Source of the DNA: an uncultured Prevotella sp.
Lineage (GTDB): Bacteria > Bacteroidota > Bacteroidia > Bacteroidales > Bacteroidaceae
Assembly (NCBI GenBank): GCA_945873145.1
Contig: CAMCBZ010000002.1
Location: forward strand, 1-64,000
DNA: 64,000 nt
Direction: 5' to 3'
Shown here: piece after piece, positions 52,186-61,649 of the stretch
How the letters are laid out: each line of letters starts with the position of its first letter
How positions within the stretch are numbered: position 1 is the first letter of the stretch
The notes under the pieces: generated by a model
Databases searched by the model: none
What the model was told of the DNA's origin: nothing
The model's input: only the letters and a program-made list of their open reading frames with translations
Made by a program: the position numbers and the translations under genes

Positions 52186-52397
52186 AAGCTTTCGTCATTA
52201 ACCGCAAGGTTGAAGAGGACGATATCAGCCTTTGACATCTCCAGCCTCCCTGCGAACTTGTTAATAATCGTGGTATATGCCATTCCATACTTATCCATGA
52301 GATAATGGAGTAGCTTACCTTTGTCCCTTTTCTTCATTGCATGGTAGTAATCCTGCAGGTCGACAGCCGACAAATCTTCAGTAATTTTCTTGTCCAT
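52173..52397 (-). CDS. First gene of the early operon, small HTH-like protein
   Basis: A 74-aa protein from ATG 52397 (MDKKITEDLSAVD). Its sequence YGMAYTTIINKFAGRLEMSKAD resembles a helix-turn-helix, so it could be a Cro-type regulator. Later-than-annotated starts at 52454 would lie upstream of the promoter and are excluded. Divergent from the repressor gene across the operator region. Confidence 0.55.
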   Translation of the reverse strand: MDKKITEDLSAVDLQDYYHAMKKRDKGKLLHYLMDKYGMAYTTIINKFAGRLEMSKADIVLFNLAVNDESLWKK

Positions 52398-52423
52398 TTC
52401 GTTTTTATTTATTAAATTTGTTG

Positions 52424-52460
52424 CAAAGATAAAAACAAAATTGGAAACTTCCAACGTTAG
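52424..52460 (-). promoter_or_regulatory. Early leftward promoter with repressor operator
   Basis: Minus strand -33 TTGG (52454-52451), 19-bp spacer and TAtcTTTG (52431-52424). The -33 lies in CCAACGTTAG (52451-52460), one base from the palindrome at 23806-23815, in the same geometry. Confidence 0.7.
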
Positions 52461-52473
52461 AATGAATTATTTT

Positions 52474-52483
52474 CTTACGTTGG
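52474..52483 (+). promoter_or_regulatory. Second operator half near the repressor start
   Basis: CTTACGTTGG; its reverse complement CCAACGTAAG shares eight of ten bases with the palindrome at 23806. It lies 20 bp before the repressor ATG, with TATAAT-like sequence at 52485-52490, and so may give autoregulation. Confidence 0.45.
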
Positions 52484-52502
52484 CTATAATTTAACATTTG
52501 GT

Positions 52503-52949
52503 ATGGCATTGGAACGCATCAACCCAAATCTTGAGTACATCCAGGATGTGCTTAAAGAACGCAACTTGACACCCCGCCAGCTGTCAAAGCTAATTTTCGG
52601 TGAAGGTACTCACAGAGACATAGTTAAAGAGATCACCACCAAGCCGGATGTTAGAGCCAGCACGGTGGTAAAACTTTGCCGTGCGCTCGAAATATCTATG
52701 GACAGTCTGTATCAAAACTCGGACACAGATAAAAAGGAAATTCAGACCATCAACGGAATTGGAATTGTGAATAACTCACCTAACGCAAAAGTCGATTTAG
52801 TTGATTTGCGTGCTGAAAATAAGGCTCTTAAGATGGTGATTGAGGAAAAGGACAAACGGCTTGCAGAACAGCAGAAGTACATCGACCAGCTTGGAAAACG
52901 GCTTGACCTGGTACTCCAACTCGGACATAATTCGGACACGGGAATGTAA
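52503..52949 (+). CDS. CI-like repressor (XRE-type HTH)
   Basis: A 148-aa protein: an N-terminal helix-turn-helix domain (residues about 10-65: LTPRQLSKLIFGEGTHRDI and RASTVVKLCRALEISMDSLY) and a C-terminal coiled coil (about 95-140) for oligomerisation. It has no LexA/CI-type peptidase part, so release is not by RecA-stimulated self-cleavage. It is the only rightward gene at this end of the prophage, divergent from the early operon. It is the best candidate for binding the CCAACGTTGG sites. Confidence 0.75.
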   Translation: MALERINPNLEYIQDVLKERNLTPRQLSKLIFGEGTHRDIVKEITTKPDVRASTVVKLCRALEISMDSLYQNSDTDKKEIQTINGIGIVNNSPNAKVDLVDLRAENKALKMVIEEKDKRLAEQQKYIDQLGKRLDLVLQLGHNSDTGM

Positions 52950-53019
52950 CAGCCTTTAACGGCTGTCTCAATCGATGAAGTCAACATAATTTCATACAAC
53001 AGTTAGAATCTGTGTATTA

Positions 53020-53036
53020 TCCTGCCTCCGCAACTA
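53020..53036 (+). repeat. attR core repeat
   Basis: Identical 17 bp to 6924-6940. It marks the right end of the prophage, about 46.1 kb from attL. Confidence 0.9.
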
Positions 53037-53040
53037 AATG

Positions 53041-53080
53041 TCGCGTAACTCGTTGGGAAATCAACAAGTTGCGCGATTTT
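53041..53080 (+). terminator. Hairpin terminator right of attR
   Basis: A 15-bp stem with one mismatch and one wobble (53041-53055 with 53062-53076) followed by TTTT. It stands in the same place relative to the att core as the terminator at 6942-6979, and its loop region carries the same CGTTG...CAAC element. Confidence 0.7.
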
Positions 53081-53180
53081 CGTAAAAAGCCGCCGGACGA
53101 ATACCGGACGATTTTAGTTAACCATGTTGGACGAACATCTTGAATCGATGAAAAATCAGCGATAAAAGATGTTAAAAATT

Positions 53181-53921
53181 TACATTGATCGCAGCAACTC
53201 GCCACGTACAAGGAACAACTATTGAGGATGGCTCTACAGCTTTGCGGAGTTCTTAATCAGTCGCAAGAACATCGGTTCGAACCCTGTCGAGCGCATCCGT
53301 GTGCTGCCGGAGCACGAGAAGTTCCGCAAAGACCTCACGGCTGACATGCTAAGACATATGACCGATTATCTCGTGAAACGAGACCGTCCGTTCCTACTCG
53401 CGTGCATGATGCAGTATTACACCTTCATTCGTCCCGGCGAGTTGAGCCACCTGAAGATTGGTGACATCTCTATCAAAAATCAGACAGTATTCGTCTCTGG
53501 GAAGATCAGCAAGAATCATAAAGACGCGAATGTGGGCCTGAACAGTGAGATTATCAAGCTGATGCTCGATCTGAAAATCTTCAATAGCCCCAATAGCGAC
53601 TATCTCTTCAGTGACGGATTCCTGCCTGGCAAAGAGCACATGAATCCAGACAACTTCAACAAACGTTGGAAAGAGATGCGCAAGGATCTGAAATGGGACG
53701 ACTGTTACCAGTTCTATAGCTTGAAGGATTCCGGCATTCGCGACCTCGCCAACTCACAAGGTGTTGTTGTGGCACGTGACCAGGCACGTCATAGTGACAT
53801 CACTACGACTAACCACTACATCCAGAAGCATGGTGTACAGCAGGTGACCCTCAACTTCAAAGGCAACATCCTTTATGATGATGCCACTCCTGATGACCGA
53901 GTAAAGGATATCGCCAAATAG
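53181..53921 (+). pseudogene. Broken tyrosine integrase of an older element
   Basis: The frame reads YIDRSNSPRTRNNY, then an in-frame TGA (53223-53225), then GWLYSFAEFL and an intact catalytic half through FIRPGELSH, KDSGIRDLA, RHSD and TTNHYI. This is the same family as the prophage integrase. The arm domain is missing and the stop interrupts the join, although an ATG at 53301 could still express a 206-aa catalytic fragment. It lies beyond attR, so it belongs to a different element at the same tRNA. Confidence 0.85.
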
Positions 53922-53931
53922 CCAAAAACGA

Positions 53932-53980
53932 AATCAGCCACTTGTGAGAAAAATTTCACAGGTGGCTGATTATTTTTTTT
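53932..53980 (+). terminator. Terminator after the broken integrase
   Basis: A 16-bp stem with one wobble (53932-53947 with 53956-53971) and a run of T. It overlaps what would be the first codons of the relaxase frame. Confidence 0.8.
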
Positions 53981-55299
53981 ATGACCCCACACGGGCAAAG
54001 CTCAACTTTGAGGTTGTCCGTGGTGGCATTGTGCAACCCATTGACACGTCTAAGAGCATTGCTCAGAAGGTGGCTGAGAACCTTGCTGGCCTAGGTATCA
54101 AGGATCCGAACAGCAATGGTGATGGCAAACGGAAGTACCGTACCATCGCCAAGTTCATCTTTGGAGGCAACCGCGAGCGGATGCACGAGCTGGCCTTTGG
54201 CAATCAGAAGGTAGATTTGACGAAAGGGGCTGACAACAGTGGCATCACTCGTTGTAAGGACATCGAGGATTGGGCGCGCGACGTGTACAACTTCATGGCC
54301 AGGCGATATGGTGAGGAGAACATCATCAGCTTCTATGTCCACCTTGACGAGAAGAACCCACACATCCATTGCACAATGGTGCCGGTAGATGCTACCCGTA
54401 ATCGAATATCATGGAAGTCCGTCTTTGGTGATGGTCGTGAGGCCGAGTCTGCTAATATGACCACCCTACACTCAGACCTCCTTGAACAGGTCAACAAGAA
54501 ATGGGGATTGGAGCGTGGCAGTAATATGGCTGAGACCGGAGCGCGTCACCGTTCCACCGAAGAGTACAAGCGTGAACTGGTGTCCGAGGTCTGTGAACTG
54601 GAGACAACTCGCCAAGGCTTGCTCCGGCAGATACATCGTGCAGAAATCAAGTTGAAGGGTATCTCAACGATGATAGCCCACCTCAATGAGCGTCGTCAGG
54701 CCATTCAGGATGAGATTGACCAGATAGCCCGGCAGTTCGGTCAGGACGGCTGTGACAACGCTGCCTTGGCAAGTCGAATGGCAGCTTTGCGCAGTGAGAT
54801 GGAAGCCGTCAAGGAGAAGTTAGCTCTCCGCCAGCAGATGCTGGAGGATGCCGAGCGTACCATCCTTGCCGCCCGTGCCCGCCTTGCTGCATTGAAGCAG
54901 GAACACGCCGAGATCCGTGAACATCTCGGTACCGACTTCAACCATCAAACCACCGAGTTGCAGAAGAACCTGTTGGCAACCTATAACGACATGGTGGCTT
55001 CGTCCTGGGAGCCGGTCCGTCCGACCCTTACCGAACAGCAGCGTCGCATTCTCGACGAGTCCGGCTTCACCCATCTCACCGACAATGCAGCTGGTGTCAT
55101 CAATTGTGCCCTGCTTCTCTCCCTCAACTGCATCCGTGAGGCCACTGCCTATGCAGAGTCCAATGGTGGCAGCACCGTCAATAACCAAGGCTGGCGACGT
55201 GACAAAGACGAGGACGATGAGCAGTGGTGGCGTCGCTGCATCGCCCGCTCCGCCGCCATGATGCGACCGGGCGGAAAGAAGCGGCAGAGAGGGCGGTAA
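53944..55299 (+). pseudogene. MobV relaxase lacking its N-terminus
   Basis: The frame contains the MobV (Pre/Mob) signature HLDEKNPHIH at residues 133-142, the metal-binding triad of the nicking domain, and long C-terminal coiled coil. The family's N-terminal motif is missing: the open frame begins with GTG inside the integrase terminator, so the first codons (RKISQVADYF) come from terminator DNA and the relaxase proper starts near 53981. A deletion has fused the end of the integrase unit to the inside of the relaxase gene. Confidence 0.8.
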
Positions 55300-55335
55300 G
55301 ATGGGTAAGACGGCCAAACGACGACACCTGCTACT

Positions 55336-56688
55336 TTATAAAAACGGAACCATATAAACTGGCAATAATGTAGTACTGCCGTCTTTATGGTAATCTTTAG
55401 TATAAACTAAATATCGCTCACCTACTTCTGCCGAGTATTTTTGGCAGAAAGCATCAAGTGAAGCATGAGCCTTATAACCGGAAGACTTAACTTCTATGGG
55501 ATAAAGTTTGTTGCCACGTGAGAGCAAAAAGTCTATTTCGTAATTGTGTTTACCGCTTGGAGTTTTCCAAGTATGATAGAACAACTCATTTCCAGACGCT
55601 TTCAGCATCTGTGCAACAATGTTCTCATAGACATAGCCTAAATCTGCACTCAGTTTGTCGGACAACAACTTCTGGTATATGATGTTGTCTGTGGCTTCCT
55701 TGTCAAGAAAAGCAAGCGTAACAAAAAGACCGGTATCGCCCATGTACATTTTGTATGCGTCTTTATTCTTGTGCAAAGGCAGTCCTACAGATGGATTGTC
55801 AGCATGATAAGCGAAGTTGACGCAAAGGCTGTCCTCCATGTCTTCCAGCAACTCGTCCAAATGATTATCATCGGTTTGGGCGCCGATTACTGCTCCGGAA
55901 AGATACCGTTTTGCATTACGGGACAGTTCTGAGGGAATGGCACGGAACAGTCTTGTTATCTTTCCTGTAGGATCAATCTTTCTAAAATCGTCAGCATACA
56001 GTTCTATAATTTCACGTTTCACCTGATCCACCATTGAAAGGTTCTTAGTATTCAAGTAGCTTTCTACGGCTTGCGGCATTCCGCCAACCATCATATATAG
56101 ACGAAAATCACGGAGTAACTTTCTGTTCACGCTGTCACCTAATGGTTTCTTCCTGTAGAAGGCATCACGTAGCAACTGAAAGGCACTACCTTCGCCCAAT
56201 GCTCCTTTGAACTCTTCATAATCCATAGGATACATCGTCATGCGTGTCTCTTCACTTGGTATAGTGATATTTTTCACATTCTTTTTAATAGATAATAGTG
56301 ACCCCGTTTCGATATAATCATAGCGATGATCCTGCACAAGATACTTGATAGCCTGTCTTACAAGAGGTGCCTTTTGTATCTCATCGAAAATCACAACAGA
56401 CCGTCTTGGAGTTAATGTGACATTGTAAAGCAGTTGTATGCGAATGAAGAAATCGTCGATGTCGGCAATGTTCTTAACAGCATCCCATACTTCTTGACGG
56501 GCATTGTCGAAATTGATAACAACATAAGAATCGTATTCATTCTTTGCAAATTCTTCCGCTACCGTTGACTTCCCAACGCGACGTGCCCCTTTAATCAGAA
56601 GAGCCGTACTGCCATCCTTGTCACGCTTCCAATCAAGCATTCTCTGATATATCTTGCGCTTGAAATATGTTCTTTTGCTATTGTTCAT
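55336..56688 (-). CDS. AAA ATPase with DUF4143 domain
   Basis: A 450-aa protein of the AAA_14/DUF4143 family. Walker A is GARRVGKST near residue 34-42, Walker B SVVIFDEIQ around 98-106. The C-terminal half carries a PD-(D/E)xK-like nuclease pattern (YEIDFLLSRG, then YPIEVKSSG). These proteins are frequent in Bacteroidales mobile regions, with unclear function. It is leftward, against its neighbours, and four repeats stand upstream. It may have been inserted among the relaxase remnants. Confidence 0.85.
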   Translation of the reverse strand: MNNSKRTYFKRKIYQRMLDWKRDKDGSTALLIKGARRVGKSTVAEEFAKNEYDSYVVINFDNARQEVWDAVKNIADIDDFFIRIQLLYNVTLTPRRSVVIFDEIQKAPLVRQAIKYLVQDHRYDYIETGSLLSIKKNVKNITIPSEETRMTMYPMDYEEFKGALGEGSAFQLLRDAFYRKKPLGDSVNRKLLRDFRLYMMVGGMPQAVESYLNTKNLSMVDQVKREIIELYADDFRKIDPTGKITRLFRAIPSELSRNAKRYLSGAVIGAQTDDNHLDELLEDMEDSLCVNFAYHADNPSVGLPLHKNKDAYKMYMGDTGLFVTLAFLDKEATDNIIYQKLLSDKLSADLGYVYENIVAQMLKASGNELFYHTWKTPSGKHNYEIDFLLSRGNKLYPIEVKSSGYKAHASLDAFCQKYSAEVGERYLVYTKDYHKDGSTTLLPVYMVPFL

Positions 56689-56699
56689 ATTGTTGCCCC

Positions 56700-56828
56700 C
56701 TCAAAATGTTTGGTGATTGCAAGGGCAAAATTATAAAAAAAAGTTCATTCCTCAAAATGTTTTAAGCGAAAATAAACGAATTTCTCAAAATGTTTTCGGA
56801 TTAAATATATGAATTTCTCAAAATGTTT
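56700..56828 (+). repeat. Four direct repeats upstream of the ATPase gene
   Basis: CTCAAAATGTTT occurs at 56700, 56751, 56784 and 56817, with start spacings of 51, 33 and 33 bp. The spacing puts sites on one face of the helix. The first starts 12 bp before the ATPase ATG (leftward), so the array covers its promoter. Confidence 0.85.
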
Positions 56829-56850
56829 ACTCTAGGAGCAGATTGGCGCT

Positions 56851-56951
56851 GACTTCAACCATCAGACTACCGAGTTGCAGAAGAACCTATTGGCAACCTA
56901 CAACGACATGGTGGCTTCGTCCTGGGAGCATGGCCACCCGACTCTCACCGA
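56851..56951 (+). pseudogene. Fragment of a second MobV relaxase
   Basis: 101 bp aligned without gaps to 54934-55034 of the relaxase with 11 differences (about 89% identity). It shows that a second, diverged copy of the same element type was once here. The boundaries left and right are abrupt. Confidence 0.85.
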
Positions 56952-57323
56952 TCGTTGGTGAACTTTTTTCCAGCCTTCTGGGCTGTTATTTCTCTCATCC
57001 TGTTATCGATAGCCGTCCAGACATTTTATGCCGTGTGGGCGATAAGAAAAATATATGTGATTGTAGCGACACAATTTTATAAAAAGGTATTTCTCGTAAT
57101 GCTCCATGTAATCTTTTTGAGATTGTGGGCTTCGACTATACCAACCCTCTAATGTCAAATCGCCCTTGATGGTTCGAAAGTGGATAAACATAGCTATATA
57201 CTCGTTTTAAAAATATTTTTGAGCTATTGATTGACGGGCGTAATGACACGTCCTGCAGTAGGAACTGATAACAAGAATAGACAAATATTGTCGTCTAACC
57301 AACTGATTGTGCACTATTGTCCG
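56952..57323. other. Stretch without a confident gene
   Basis: AT-rich. It holds short frames on both strands (for example 57003-57191 leftward) with no recognised similarity. Its right end contains the promoter region of the McrBC cassette. Confidence 0.4.
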
Positions 57324-57354
57324 TTGTACGATTTAGACAAGTTACGTAATTTTG
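57324..57354 (+). promoter_or_regulatory. Promoter of the XRE-McrBC cassette
   Basis: TTG (57324-57326), 20-bp spacer and TAatTTTG (57347-57354), 20 bp before the ATG of the XRE gene. Confidence 0.75.
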
Positions 57355-57373
57355 TAATCAAATAAAGATCAAT

Positions 57374-57874
57374 ATGACGGTCCAAGAGAACTTTGGCAAA
57401 ACCATACAACGACTGAGAAAGCTATATGGCATATCGCAGGAGACTTTAGCCTTGAATGCTAACATCGACAGGCGGTATATGAGCGATATCGAGAATGGAA
57501 AGAGAAACATTTCCATCGAGATCGTCGACAGGCTTGCCAAATTCTTTCATGTTCCACTTTGTGAGTTGTTTGAATTGACTCAGTCGGTCGACAAAGAATC
57601 TGGCAACGGACTTGAGAAGCTAAAAGGATGGTTGATGGACCATGATTTTAGTGACACTGTTATATTGGAATCTCCTGATTACCTTTCTGCCATAATTGGC
57701 ATTAGTGACGATGGGCGTCTTATCTACTCTTATCGGAAGATGGTTGACTTCCTGGTTGACACCGACGACATGAGTGAGGAAGAGGCCATAGAATTTATTG
57801 ACTACAATACCGTCAATGCTTTGCCATATATGGGCGAAAAGGCTCCGATAATTATGCAGGACATTAACTTGTAG
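57374..57874 (+). CDS. XRE-family regulator of the McrBC cassette
   Basis: A 166-aa protein with an XRE helix-turn-helix in its first 65 residues (FGKTIQRLRKLYGISQETLA, then NIDRRYMSDIENGKRNIS). The C-terminal 90 residues are acidic. It precedes mcrB by 3 nt and is probably the controller (C-protein-like) of the restriction genes. It may act on its own promoter. Confidence 0.8.
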   Translation: MTVQENFGKTIQRLRKLYGISQETLALNANIDRRYMSDIENGKRNISIEIVDRLAKFFHVPLCELFELTQSVDKESGNGLEKLKGWLMDHDFSDTVILESPDYLSAIIGISDDGRLIYSYRKMVDFLVDTDDMSEEEAIEFIDYNTVNALPYMGEKAPIIMQDINL

Positions 57875-57877
57875 ACT

Positions 57878-59371
57878 ATGACAGCAGAGGAATTATACGA
57901 CAAGCTACTCAACAAGGCTGAAGAGTTTGGCATGGTGCCACAAAATGGAGAAAAAGAAACACCCAATCCCAAAGGCAATGCTATTGTTCGCAAGAACATA
58001 AAAGCTGATGCGTTTAAGGAAGGCAAGGCATTCTTCGGCTTTATCAACAAGGGCGAGGACACTAGTAACCGCTATTCTGATTTTTCTTATGTTGTTTTCC
58101 CCGATGACATGGATAACGTAAAGGCTTGCGTTGTAGCTTTAGTGGTTGGCTCTAATGGATTCAAGAACGATTACGAAGCTGCCTCATTGCCAGGTCTGCG
58201 CAGGATGTTTTTACGTCTCAATGGTGGAAAAGCTTTTTTCAAGACTTCATTTGACGATATTGAGACTACTTCTTCTGACTTACTAAAAGAAGCAAAAACT
58301 AACTATCAAGAACTCTCGACCGTTCTTACAACTTATAAAACCCTTTTGCCTGCTGCAAGAATACTAGAATTTAAGGAGAATGAAGAAGATAAAACACTCA
58401 ATATTCTTTATTCTTGGCTGGCAACCTATGCGGATTTTAGAGGATGGGGCACGAAACCTCAACAGGAGAAGATTGAAGAAGTCTTACATAAATCTTTGCA
58501 TGTTAACAAGAGAGAAAGGGTGAAAGAGGAGGAAGAGAGGATAAAGAAAGCTAATGAACAAGAATTGGAGGACATTGAGAGATTGCTTGCAACACGTCGA
58601 TATGTCGTTCTTCAAGGAGCTCCCGGCACAGGCAAAACCTATACTGCCAACAAGATTGCGAAAGAAGGCCACTACAAGCCATTCTTCATTCAGTTCCATG
58701 CCGAAACCACCTACTCCGATTTTGTTTATGGTTTGGAGCCTAACATCGAGGCGAAAGAAGGTGGGGCACAATTCAAAGGCAAATTTGGGATATTATACGA
58801 ATCAATATGCCATGCTATCAGTCATCCTCAAGAAAAGGTTCTGCTGATAATAGATGAAATTAACCGGGCCAACCTGTCTAACGTCCTTGGACCAGTCTTC
58901 TATCTGTTTGAATATCAAGCAGGCGAAAGAATGACAGAGATTGAAATTGGAGGCAAAGCAATAAATAAATTGCCTGATAATTTCTTTGTGATCGCAACAA
59001 TGAATACAGCCGACCGAAGCATTGCGGTAGTCGACTTCGCTTTGCGACGCCGATTTGCGTGGTACACCATGCGGCCACATGCAATCCTTACTGATCCTGA
59101 ACATAAGTTTATGAGTGATTGCTTTAAGAAGTTTGAGGACATATTCTTTAAATACGCATCGGATGAGGAGTTGAACCTCCAACCGGGTCAGTCGTATTTC
59201 ATAGTAGAGAAAGGGTCAAAGGATGAAGAAAAGGCCAGAATGAAAGAACGACTGATTTATGAGCTAATGCCTCTTATTAAGGAATATTTAGAAGAGGGGT
59301 ATTTGATAAAGGCCAAGGATGTATTTGGCGATTTGTTCTTAAAGGAAACAGGTAAACTGATGTATGAATAA
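57878..59371 (+). CDS. mcrB: McrB-like AAA+ NTPase of a modification-dependent restriction system
   Basis: A 497-aa protein. The N-terminal 220 residues should recognise modified DNA. The AAA+ domain follows: Walker A GAPGTGKT at about 246-253, Walker B VLLIIDEINRAN about 75 residues on (McrB-type), NTADRS as sensor, and LRRRF as Arg finger. McrB translocates DNA by GTP hydrolysis and works with McrC for cleavage. Overlaps mcrC by 8 nt. The N-terminal domain is not the E. coli type; its target modification is unknown. Confidence 0.88.
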   Translation: MTAEELYDKLLNKAEEFGMVPQNGEKETPNPKGNAIVRKNIKADAFKEGKAFFGFINKGEDTSNRYSDFSYVVFPDDMDNVKACVVALVVGSNGFKNDYEAASLPGLRRMFLRLNGGKAFFKTSFDDIETTSSDLLKEAKTNYQELSTVLTTYKTLLPAARILEFKENEEDKTLNILYSWLATYADFRGWGTKPQQEKIEEVLHKSLHVNKRERVKEEEERIKKANEQELEDIERLLATRRYVVLQGAPGTGKTYTANKIAKEGHYKPFFIQFHAETTYSDFVYGLEPNIEAKEGGAQFKGKFGILYESICHAISHPQEKVLLIIDEINRANLSNVLGPVFYLFEYQAGERMTEIEIGGKAINKLPDNFFVIATMNTADRSIAVVDFALRRRFAWYTMRPHAILTDPEHKFMSDCFKKFEDIFFKYASDEELNLQPGQSYFIVEKGSKDEEKARMKERLIYELMPLIKEYLEEGYLIKAKDVFGDLFLKETGKLMYE

Positions 59372-60686
59372 GGCGGTTGCTTTTGAGCCTCTGGCTACTC
59401 TGACTACTTCTATATGGTCGTCTGACAAGATGAAGAATGAATGGAAGTGGAGTGACCGGTCTATGGAAACTGTCATACAGCGGTTTGTTGATTTGAATAG
59501 CAAGAGCCTGGACTTCCTCGGCATATCGGCAAAACTTATCACAGACGGACTGAAGCCCGCTTTGCAGCTTACAACATCAAAATACGTTGGAACCGTCCCT
59601 ATTAAGTCGCCAATGAATGGGAAATATGAAGGCGATTTGTCGGTACGCGGGCGATTCGGTGAGGATGCGGCTGAATTAATCCCATTGCTTGGTGATCATG
59701 TAAGAATAGAATATGATGACAAACTCAGACTGAATAAGCCATCTGTAATTAATCCGCCAATCTATATCGAATGTTGTAAATATATTGATACTTTCATTGA
59801 GGCCCAGAGATATAAATGGAGAAAGTTCAACAATGTTGTGCTGACCCAGCATCAACCTTCTTCAGCAACGCTATGGAAGGAATATGCGGTGAGAGTAGCT
59901 AAGGATCCATCACAGTTCAGCATCTTTAAGAACAAATGCAACGTCCTTTCTACCAATCACAGAGAATGGCGACAGCTAACTTATATTCTGACACTTGCTA
60001 TTAAAGAACTGCAATCGCATAACGTCCCCATCAGGACTAGAGTTTCTTATAGTAACAGAATACAGCACCTGACAACGCTGATCAGACAGTTGCCGATTGA
60101 ACAGACTAATGGCATACAGGTCCACATGTCAGATCCTATGATTATCAAGAAACTGAAAAATATTGGTATTGCGATCCTTAACAGCAAATCAAATCAGCAG
60201 ATAGCGTGGAGGATGGATTACGCCGAATTCTTCGAACGCTTCGTTCAATATCTCTTCTCCAACGTGGCGGTGAGAAAGAATGCTATTATTTATAATAATG
60301 AGCACTATCATGTAACAGCAGGGAAATTACCGTCGTGGGGATTAAGTTATTTGGAGCCGGACCTGCTAATCCGGAGGGACGAAACAGAGTATGTCGTTGA
60401 TGCAAAATACAAGAGCCACCTCTATAACTTCGACAATGATAGCGAAGACCTTAAGGACACGTTCCGGCACGACCTTCACCAAGTATTGGCTTACTCTGCA
60501 TTCAATAGCATGAAAAACAAAAAAGTCGTGCTCGCCTATCCTTTCAGCGATTTCGCTTTACATAACATGCAAATTAGCGACAACATCTCATCCTCTACAA
60601 TAGACGTTTATCTCGTTGGTATTCCAATTGAAAGGAACAAAATAGATTTAACGGAAATGGGAATAGAAAAGCTGATGATGTTTTAG
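59364..60686 (+). CDS. mcrC: McrC-like nuclease subunit
   Basis: A 440-aa protein with the C-terminal PD-(D/E)xK nuclease of McrC: LEPDLLIRRDETEYVVDAKY around residues 330-350 supplies the Asp and the D-A-K pair. The N-terminal two-thirds bind McrB. The start overlaps the mcrB end by 8 nt, so translation is coupled. Together with McrB it would cut DNA with modified bases, including phage DNA. Confidence 0.85.
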   Translation: MNKAVAFEPLATLTTSIWSSDKMKNEWKWSDRSMETVIQRFVDLNSKSLDFLGISAKLITDGLKPALQLTTSKYVGTVPIKSPMNGKYEGDLSVRGRFGEDAAELIPLLGDHVRIEYDDKLRLNKPSVINPPIYIECCKYIDTFIEAQRYKWRKFNNVVLTQHQPSSATLWKEYAVRVAKDPSQFSIFKNKCNVLSTNHREWRQLTYILTLAIKELQSHNVPIRTRVSYSNRIQHLTTLIRQLPIEQTNGIQVHMSDPMIIKKLKNIGIAILNSKSNQQIAWRMDYAEFFERFVQYLFSNVAVRKNAIIYNNEHYHVTAGKLPSWGLSYLEPDLLIRRDETEYVVDAKYKSHLYNFDNDSEDLKDTFRHDLHQVLAYSAFNSMKNKKVVLAYPFSDFALHNMQISDNISSSTIDVYLVGIPIERNKIDLTEMGIEKLMMF

Positions 60687-60832
60687 CAAACTTGATTTAT
60701 ACAAAATAATTAGAAGACTTTTGTAGGGAATATCCAGGAAAAGAATTATCTTTGGCTTTGGAAATATGGCATCACCCTTGGGACGCATAGCGTTTCCTGT
60801 GGTGCTATATGTAATATGATAAAACAAAGAAG

Positions 60833-61501
60833 ATGGAGTTTCCTGAGATTTATTCAGCATCGGGTCTGATAGAACTGATTCAGCAGATCGGTTTCCTGCC
60901 GTTGCTCGACAGTGGCATCGTCGGTTTCTCGGCCGAAGAAATTGTCGATGAGGATTGTGGGTATGTTGCTCTACCCGAAGGTGGATGGGAATGGCCACTA
61001 TGGAAATGGAAGGGAGAGGTTGTGACGGGAATGCCATGTATGTATGGAAAGTTCTTCAATAAGAAAGCGGGATTCATCAGCAAAGAATGGTGGCCGGATT
61101 TCTGCAATTACAGAAGAAGTAAATATCCCTATCCTGCCGACGGTTCGATAGAAGAGGCAATTCTCAGTATGCTTCATTCTACTGGCAGCCTTATTACGAG
61201 AGAGCTTCGCAACGCATGCGGCTTCAATGGGAAAGGCATGCGAAGTAAATTTGACAGTTATCTGACACGGTTGGAAATGGCAACATACATTGTGACAGAG
61301 GATTTCGTCTATCCTCATGACAAGCACAACCACGAATACGGCTGGGGTTGGTCATTGCTCAACACGCCCGAAGAGCTCTATGGTGCCGATGTTTGCAAAT
61401 GTGATTGCTCCCCTGAAGCGTCCTTTCAAAAGATATTTGATCACTTGAAGGCGATATTACCTGAGGCTACTGATAGGAAGCTACTGAGATTGATAGGTTG
61501 A
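60833..61501 (+). CDS. AlkZ-related winged-helix protein
   Basis: A 222-aa protein in which I recognise the pattern of AlkZ-related (YcaQ-like, HTH_42) proteins: VGFLPLL-like start, WPLWKWKGEVV, YGKFFNKKAGFIS, and the winged-helix element GSLITRELRNACGF. AlkZ proteins are DNA glycosylases for crosslinks or alkylated bases; whether this short form is active is unclear. It is a single gene after the McrBC cassette. Confidence 0.5.
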   Translation: MEFPEIYSASGLIELIQQIGFLPLLDSGIVGFSAEEIVDEDCGYVALPEGGWEWPLWKWKGEVVTGMPCMYGKFFNKKAGFISKEWWPDFCNYRRSKYPYPADGSIEEAILSMLHSTGSLITRELRNACGFNGKGMRSKFDSYLTRLEMATYIVTEDFVYPHDKHNHEYGWGWSLLNTPEELYGADVCKCDCSPEASFQKIFDHLKAILPEATDRKLLRLIG

Positions 61502-61571
61502 ATCGACTTTCGTAAATGATAAAGTGCTTCATTGAATTGATATATTGAGATTGAATCTAATGGTCTGTCTG

Positions 61572-61649
61572 CTACGCTACTCCAATCAACTCAATGTCGA
61601 AGATGAGCGTGGAGCCACCCGGAATGCCAGACTGGGAGTAATGGGTTGA
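61572..61649 (-). pseudogene. C-terminal remnant of an FKBP-type prolyl isomerase
   Basis: Leftward, the frame reads YSQSGIPGGSTLIFDIELIG and VA before TAG; GIPGGSTLIFDIELI is the hallmark end of FKBP-type PPIases. An in-frame TGA lies a few codons upstream. Only about 24 residues are left. Confidence 0.65.

Noticed and set aside
7059..53036. Mu-like (Hankyphage-type) transposable prophage, suggested by the DGR
   Set aside because: No MuA/MuB-type transposase is seen. A tyrosine integrase, a tRNA att site and 17-bp direct repeats show site-specific integration.
56700..56828. CRISPR-like array
   Set aside because: Repeats are only 12 bp, the gaps are 21 or 39 bp and AT-rich, and no cas genes are present.
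56955..57152. Hydrophobic rightward frame of 65 aa
   Set aside because: Lies in remnant DNA without promoter or similarity; an overlapping leftward frame is equally good, so neither is supported.
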